Of a DNA stretch of 64,000 bases, positions 60,644 through 64,000 are shown one piece after another. The DNA is from Nevskia soli DSM 19509 (GTDB lineage Bacteria > Pseudomonadota > Gammaproteobacteria > Nevskiales > Nevskiaceae): the NCBI RefSeq assembly GCF_000711955.1, contig NZ_KL544000.1:98719-162718 (forward strand), read 5' to 3'. The notes below the pieces were generated by a model that was given only the letters and a program-made list of their open reading frames with translations, ran no database searches and was not told where the DNA came from. Every line of letters begins with the position of its first letter. The stretch's first letter is position 1. The translations under genes were made by a program, and so were the position numbers.

Positions 60644-60689
60644 TCCATCTCACTCATGCGAAAAGCTCGATTAGAGGCGGAGCGTGTAT

Positions 60690-60932
60690 AGGCCGCTTCG
60701 GTTGCGGTCGACGAAGGCGCCACGAACAGCGGATCGGTGATGATCTTGTGGGCATCAGCGGGCTCGCCCGACGGGTGGTTGCCGAACAGCGGGTTGTTTG
60801 AGAAGGCGACGTACGGTCCCGCCGGATCGGTGTCGTTGCCGGTGCCGAAATTCGCGATGATGTTGTTAACGAAATTCCAGACATTGGCATTCACGGCATA
60901 TGGCCAACAACCATCGCAAAGGATCGGGTTGG
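60690..60932 (-). pseudogene. Fragment of a third beta-helix gene
   Basis: On the minus strand NPILCDGC..ANVWNFVNNIIANFGTGNDTDPAGPYVAFSNN and GNHPSGEPADAHKIITDPLFVA match the C-terminal part of the copy-2 protein closely, but there is no N-terminal half, start or signal peptide. It is cut at ~60930 where the aldo/keto reductase fragment on the other strand begins. Confidence 0.75.
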
Positions 60933-61174
60933 CGACAAGCACGGCAAGACCATCGGGCAGGTTGTCTTGCGTTGGGTGATCCAACGCGGCGTGGTCGCTC
61001 TCGCCAAGTCGGTTCGAAAGGAACGCATGATTGAAAACCTGGCGATCTTCGACTTTGAGCTGGCTAACGATGACATAGCCGGAATATCCAAGCTGGAAAC
61101 TGGCACGAGCAGCTTCTTCGCGTCGGGACCCGGCCATCGTCAAGTGGATGAGCGAACGTAAGCTCGATATTTGA
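60928..61174 (+). pseudogene. Aldo/keto reductase C-terminal fragment, frameshifted
   Basis: Plus-strand frame DKHGKTIGQVVLRWVIQRGVVALAKSVRKERM..LETGTSSFF matches the C-terminal third of aldo/keto reductases. After a shift near 61120 the other frame gives the usual end (DPAIVKWMSERKLDI, stop at 61172-61174). It has no N-terminal part and abuts the beta-helix fragment, so the two were joined by a rearrangement. The next ~240 bases hold no gene. Confidence 0.7.
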
Positions 61175-61415
61175 GCGGCGGCCGCTCGACAAGCTTGCAC
61201 CTGAGATTTCTGAGAGGGGGCGAATCGGCCGCGGTCTACCCGTACACGTCCGCTTTTTTTCAACCGCCGCGTCGACATTTCCGCTTGCGCAACAAAGCTG
61301 CCGTCAACTACAGGCAGGTATGTGCCAGGAACTGCCTGTCGCTCCCCGAATCGCGTTGCCCAATAGCGGACGTTCGAGACGCATCTGGAAATTCAGAGGG
61401 CGCTCATCAAGGACA

Positions 61416-61967
61416 TCATGACTGTCCGCCCGAACGCTGAACTAAGCTTGGATAGTCGTGAGACTTTGATGTCGCAGAATCATATTGCGCCAAGAATGCC
61501 TCAAGTGAGTTAGCCTGCCTCCATAGCCCCGCTATGTATTCGAACTCCTGGCGAAATGGTTCTCTGAAATCTGGAATATCAGTGGCGTATTCGCAGTTTC
61601 GCATCAGCATCATTAGCCACTTTGGCATCCCCAATTTATAGAAGAGCCTCGTAAATATCCGCTCTAGAGCAAGAGCTTGAGCGTGGATGGAATCGGCTCG
61701 ATGCCTGTCGTGCAGAACAACAATATATTTGCCGGCTACCACTTCGTCCGAGGGCGGCTCTGCCCCCAAATATCTCCGAAGAATTGTTTCCGCTAGCTCT
61801 TTGCGTTCAGCCTCGCGCACGCTCGCAGCAAGCAGAACTATCTCAAGATCATCCTTTTCTTCGTCCGCGCTAAGCCTCGCTAAAGCCCATTCTGTGCACT
61901 GGGAGTAGTCGGTTACGCCGATGGCCGCCTGAAAATATACGGCCTGGAGATCTTCAATTGCCTTCAT
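61416..61967 (-). CDS. Hypothetical protein, 183 aa
   Basis: A soluble, helix-rich protein (SADEEKDDLEIVLLAASVREAERKELAETILRRYLG; AQALALERIFTRLFYKLG) with no family I recognise; low GC and array-like position. Its ATG lies directly after repeat copy 15. It may be an immunity-type cassette gene. Confidence 0.5.
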   Translation of the reverse strand: MKAIEDLQAVYFQAAIGVTDYSQCTEWALARLSADEEKDDLEIVLLAASVREAERKELAETILRRYLGAEPPSDEVVAGKYIVVLHDRHRADSIHAQALALERIFTRLFYKLGMPKWLMMLMRNCEYATDIPDFREPFRQEFEYIAGLWRQANSLEAFLAQYDSATSKSHDYPSLVQRSGGQS

Positions 61968-61968
61968 T

Positions 61969-62030
61969 CGCCTAGGCTACCCGAAAGCTGACAGTCACGA
62001 CCGGCCGCTATGGGCCGCCTGCTGCCGATT
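61969..62030 (-). repeat. Array repeat copy 15
   Basis: CGCCTAGGCTACCCGAAAGC, then TGACAGTCACGACCGGCCGCTATGGGCCGCCTGCTGCCG. Runs from a stop codon to the next start codon. Shows that the same repeat system continues 20 kb away from the main array. Confidence 0.8.
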
Positions 62031-62375
62031 CTAACTCTTCGTCGGGATGTCCCAAACGCCCTTTGCAAGAAGGTGCCCATACCCAGCCTCGACCCATTGT
62101 GTCATCGGCACTTTGTAGAGCCCGTCCCGCATGAAGAAGTATTTAAATGCTTGTTTGCACTGTGGGCAGGAAAAGGCCGGCGCGTTGGTGTCCGAGTGGT
62201 TTACCGTCGTCCCGTGATGGCCTAAGTCGGATAGGTTGTCATACAGCGTTTCGCACTCATAACAAAACACCATTAGCCGACCGCATGCGGGGCAGCCGAG
62301 AGGGTATAGATCCTCGTCCCCACAGCAGCGAAAGTGCGCGAATTCGAGGTCGAGTTCCTCCACTACCCGGTCCAT
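62031..62375 (-). CDS. Protein with two zinc ribbons
   Basis: A 114-residue protein carrying cysteine pairs CPACGRLMVFCYEC and CPQCKQAF plus an N-terminal FRCCGDEDLYPLGC, suggesting one or two zinc-binding ribbons. Start 62375 follows GGAGGGGG, a strong ribosome site; the longer frame passes through a repeat copy. Unknown role. Confidence 0.6.
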   Translation of the reverse strand: MDRVVEELDLEFAHFRCCGDEDLYPLGCPACGRLMVFCYECETLYDNLSDLGHHGTTVNHSDTNAPAFSCPQCKQAFKYFFMRDGLYKVPMTQWVEAGYGHLLAKGVWDIPTKS

Positions 62376-62401
62376 ATATAGCCCCCTCCGACAAAGCTGA
62401 A

Positions 62402-62455
62402 CAAGCTGCCTCAGAGCGGCCAGTCGTGGAGGGCCGCTTCGGGCCGACAGCTGCC
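62402..62455 (-). repeat. Array repeat copy 16
   Basis: CAAGCTGCCTCAGAGCGGCC, then AGTCGTGGAGGGCCGCTTCGGGCCGACAGCTGCC: a divergent copy just past the stop of the 76-aa gene. Confidence 0.6.
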
Positions 62456-62686
62456 TTACCACCATTTCAAGTTCTCTGGGATGTCCCCGCCAGGCGGACC
62501 CTTGGTCCGCCACCGCCAAGCTTCCTCAATCGTTAGCTTGCGTATGCCACTTCTGAATAAATCTGTAACTCGCGGGCTACTTCCGTCAACTAGGGAAATT
62601 CCCCACACATGATCGCTTTCGGCACCGATGCAAAGGCATGGGTGATAAAAAGCATCTTCGTAAATGTCTCCGGGTTTGATTTCCAT
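62456..62686 (-). CDS. Small cassette-type protein, 76 aa
   Basis: A compact protein, PGDIYEDAFYHPCLCIG then VWGISLVDGSSPRVTD and IRKLTIEEAWRWRTKGPPG. This family of tiny proteins of unknown role is common as single-gene units in xanthomonad-type genomes. Start follows the truncated repeat after ~35 bases. Confidence 0.6.
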   Translation of the reverse strand: MEIKPGDIYEDAFYHPCLCIGAESDHVWGISLVDGSSPRVTDLFRSGIRKLTIEEAWRWRTKGPPGGDIPENLKWW

Positions 62687-62720
62687 CAGTAGATTAACGT
62701 AGCAGGTACGAAGCGTGCCG

Positions 62721-62760
62721 CTCAGCCTACCCGAAAGCGGTCAGTCACGAACGACCGGTA
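62721..62760 (-). repeat. Array repeat copy 17, truncated by IS
   Basis: CTCAGCCTACCCGAAAGCGG, then TCAGTCACGAACGACCGGTA is the first two thirds of the repeat; the rest is replaced by the IS terminus beginning TGAGATTCCCC at 62761. Confidence 0.75.
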
Positions 62761-62790
62761 TGAGATTCCCCCAGTTTCCCGGACACCGGG

Positions 62791-63651
62791 TTAAGCGCTT
62801 CGCAGTTTCTCATAGGTCGCCGGGCTGATATAGCCAAGCGTCGAATGCCGACGTTGCGGGTTATAGAATCGCTCGATGTAGTCAAAGACGTCCGCCCGGG
62901 CTTCATCTCGCCAGCGGTAGTGCTTGTGAGAGGTGCGTTCGGTCTTGAGCGACGAGAAGAAGCTCTCCATCGCCGCGTTGTCCCAGACGTTTCCAGATCG
63001 GCTCATGCTGCACTGAATGCCGTTATCCGTCAGCAACCGCTGAAACTGCTCGCTGGTGTACTGGCTGCCCTGGTCCGAGTGATGAAGGAGTGCTGCGTCC
63101 GTGGGCCGTCGCCGCCAGATCGCCATCACCATGGCATCCGCCACGAGGTCTGCCGTCATGCGCTTGTGCATGGACCAGCCGACGATCATTCTTGAAAACA
63201 GATCCAGGACGACAGCGACGTAGAGCCAGCCCTCGCTTGTCCAGATGTAGGTGAAGTCTGCCACCCACTTCTGATTCGGCGCCCCGGCTTCAAAGTGACG
63301 ATCAAGCACATTTGGCGCAATAACCGACCGGTGTCCGCTGTCGAAAGGCAATCGCTTGTGCCGTCGTCGCGCCACCAAGCCTGCCTGGCGCATAAGCCGA
63401 GCGGCGCGATTCTCGCTGCAGCGCACATTCCAGTCTCGCAGATCTCGCCACACGCGCGGACTGCCATAGGTACGGCCACTGGCTTCAAAGCTCTCGCGGA
63501 TGTGTGCGAGAACGATTCGATTGGCGTGTGCCCGGTTGCTTTCAGGTCGAGCCATCCATTCGTAGAACCCGCTGGCGGAAACACCCAGGGCCTGAGCCAT
63601 CCATCGTACCGGCCAGATGCTGCGGTGCTTCGCCATGAAGGCGTACTTCAC
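62791..63651 (-). CDS. IS3-family transposase OrfB
   Basis: A 286-residue DDE integrase-core protein. The catalytic residues are the Asp in WVADFTYIWTSEGW, the Asp in HHSDQGSQYTS and the Glu in NAAMESFFSSLKTE. It has the usual HTH_21 N-terminal part (WPVRWMAQALGVSASGFYEWMARP). It is probably made as an OrfAB fusion by -1 frameshifting at 63681-63687, as in other IS3 elements; GTG 63651 would allow separate translation. Confidence 0.9.
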   Translation of the reverse strand: MKYAFMAKHRSIWPVRWMAQALGVSASGFYEWMARPESNRAHANRIVLAHIRESFEASGRTYGSPRVWRDLRDWNVRCSENRAARLMRQAGLVARRRHKRLPFDSGHRSVIAPNVLDRHFEAGAPNQKWVADFTYIWTSEGWLYVAVVLDLFSRMIVGWSMHKRMTADLVADAMVMAIWRRRPTDAALLHHSDQGSQYTSEQFQRLLTDNGIQCSMSRSGNVWDNAAMESFFSSLKTERTSHKHYRWRDEARADVFDYIERFYNPQRRHSTLGYISPATYEKLRSA

Positions 63652-63938
63652 TGAGGTTCCTTGGCGAAGTAGCCGAGCGCTTTTTTTAGGATGTCGCGCT
63701 CCGCAGTGACCTTTGTTAACTCACGCTTCAACCGTGCCAGCTCCGCCTCGGCCGGCCGCATTTTGCCTTGGCCTGGAAATGCTTCGCCCTTGTCCTCTTC
63801 GACCTGCTGGCACCAGAGTTTCAACACCGTATTGCTGATCCCCAGATCCCTGGCCACGCGAGCCTTAGGAATCCCGCTTTCCACTAGGCGGACCGCCTCC
63901 AGCTTGAACTCCCTTGTGTACCGTCGCCGCTTCTCCAT
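63648..63938 (-). CDS. IS3-family OrfA
   Basis: A 96-residue helix-turn-helix DNA-binding protein (RRYTREFKLEAVRLVESGIP; VARDLGISNTVLKLWCQQ) with a leucine-zipper-like coiled coil (ELARLKRELTKVTAERDILKKAL). It overlaps OrfB in the -1 frame. It binds the terminal repeats. Confidence 0.9.
   Translation of the reverse strand: MEKRRRYTREFKLEAVRLVESGIPKARVARDLGISNTVLKLWCQQVEEDKGEAFPGQGKMRPAEAELARLKRELTKVTAERDILKKALGYFAKEPQ
63681..63687 (-). other. A7 slippery sequence for -1 frameshift
   Basis: On the minus strand the codons CTA AAA AAA G give an A7 run. A -1 shift here leads to AAA AGC GCT CGG.. and stays open into OrfB, so a full OrfAB transposase results. Typical of IS3 elements. Confidence 0.8.
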
Positions 63939-64000
63939 AAAACACCTCCTTCAATGCCATAGTAGCGAATGAAGGTGTCTGGGAAACTAGGGGAATCTCA

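Larger units (their letters stand above)
62761..64000 (-). mobile_element. IS3-family insertion sequence
   Basis: A 1240-bp element with ~27-bp terminal inverted repeats: TGAGATTCCCCCAGTTTCCC.. at 62761 and ..CTAGGGGAATCTCA at the last base of the window, 25 of 27 matching. It encodes OrfA and OrfB in the IS3 arrangement. The target duplication cannot be checked because the far flank is outside. Insertion is within an array repeat. Confidence 0.9.

Overview
The window is GC-rich, with strong G/C preference at third codon positions. It carries a FimV-like LysM protein, a Fsr-type MFS pump, an mntH gene, several AraC, TetR and MarR regulators, and secreted lipoprotein hydrolases. This fits a free-living, high-GC gammaproteobacterium, perhaps of the Nevskiales/Xanthomonadales type. 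That placement is inferred from gene content; no rRNA or tRNA gene was recognised.

From 1 to 27.8 kb the region is ordinary chromosome. It holds a truncated FadR-type regulator, a membrane di-iron hydroxylase, a lipoprotein phosphoesterase, a FimV-like protein, an NRAMP Mn transporter behind a Fur-like box, an SBF-like symporter, an SDR oxidoreductase, a D-2-hydroxyacid dehydrogenase, an M20D amidohydrolase and a hotdog thioesterase divergent from a MarR gene. A TetR/DUF1348 pair follows, with a near-perfect operator, then an AraC/Fsr pair, TehA, a compact eutBC pair, an ICMT-like membrane protein overlapping a HAD phosphatase, and a cupin. A 364-bp MITE-like element (5654-6017) and two solo copies of its end lie in this part.

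From 28.0 to 37.0 kb the character changes. Small genes, mostly on the minus strand, more AT-rich and mostly of unknown function, are separated by copies of a ~55-60 bp imperfect palindromic repeat, always in the same orientation and often ending just before a start codon. The pattern resembles an integron or cassette array, but no integrase is visible and canonical attC cores are not clear. A TetR/HD-phosphohydrolase unit also lies between two copies. More copies occur at 40.2 kb and 61.97-62.76 kb; the last is cut by an IS3-family element that runs to the end of the window. Some products resemble immunity proteins (CdiI-like, Imm-like).

From 37.1 to 47.3 kb there is a CocE/S15 hydrolase with a divergent ArsR-like regulator, a two-gene SNF2-helicase operon, and a MarR-isochorismatase-membrane protein-MFS operon behind a clear palindromic operator.

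From 47.4 to 61.2 kb lies a cluster of exported proteins: two DUF6351-type lipoprotein hydrolases, two parallel beta-helix proteins (plus a fragment of a third), a PHB-depolymerase-like esterase and a GST, with an AraC and a TetR regulator. Three copies of a ~30-bp motif built from two TCCGGA-like direct repeats sit in front of three of these genes and may be the AraC operators. The cluster looks like a system for hydrolysing an extracellular ester or polymer; its substrate cannot be read from the sequence. Gene remnants at 57.9-58.1 and 60.7-61.2 kb show recent decay.
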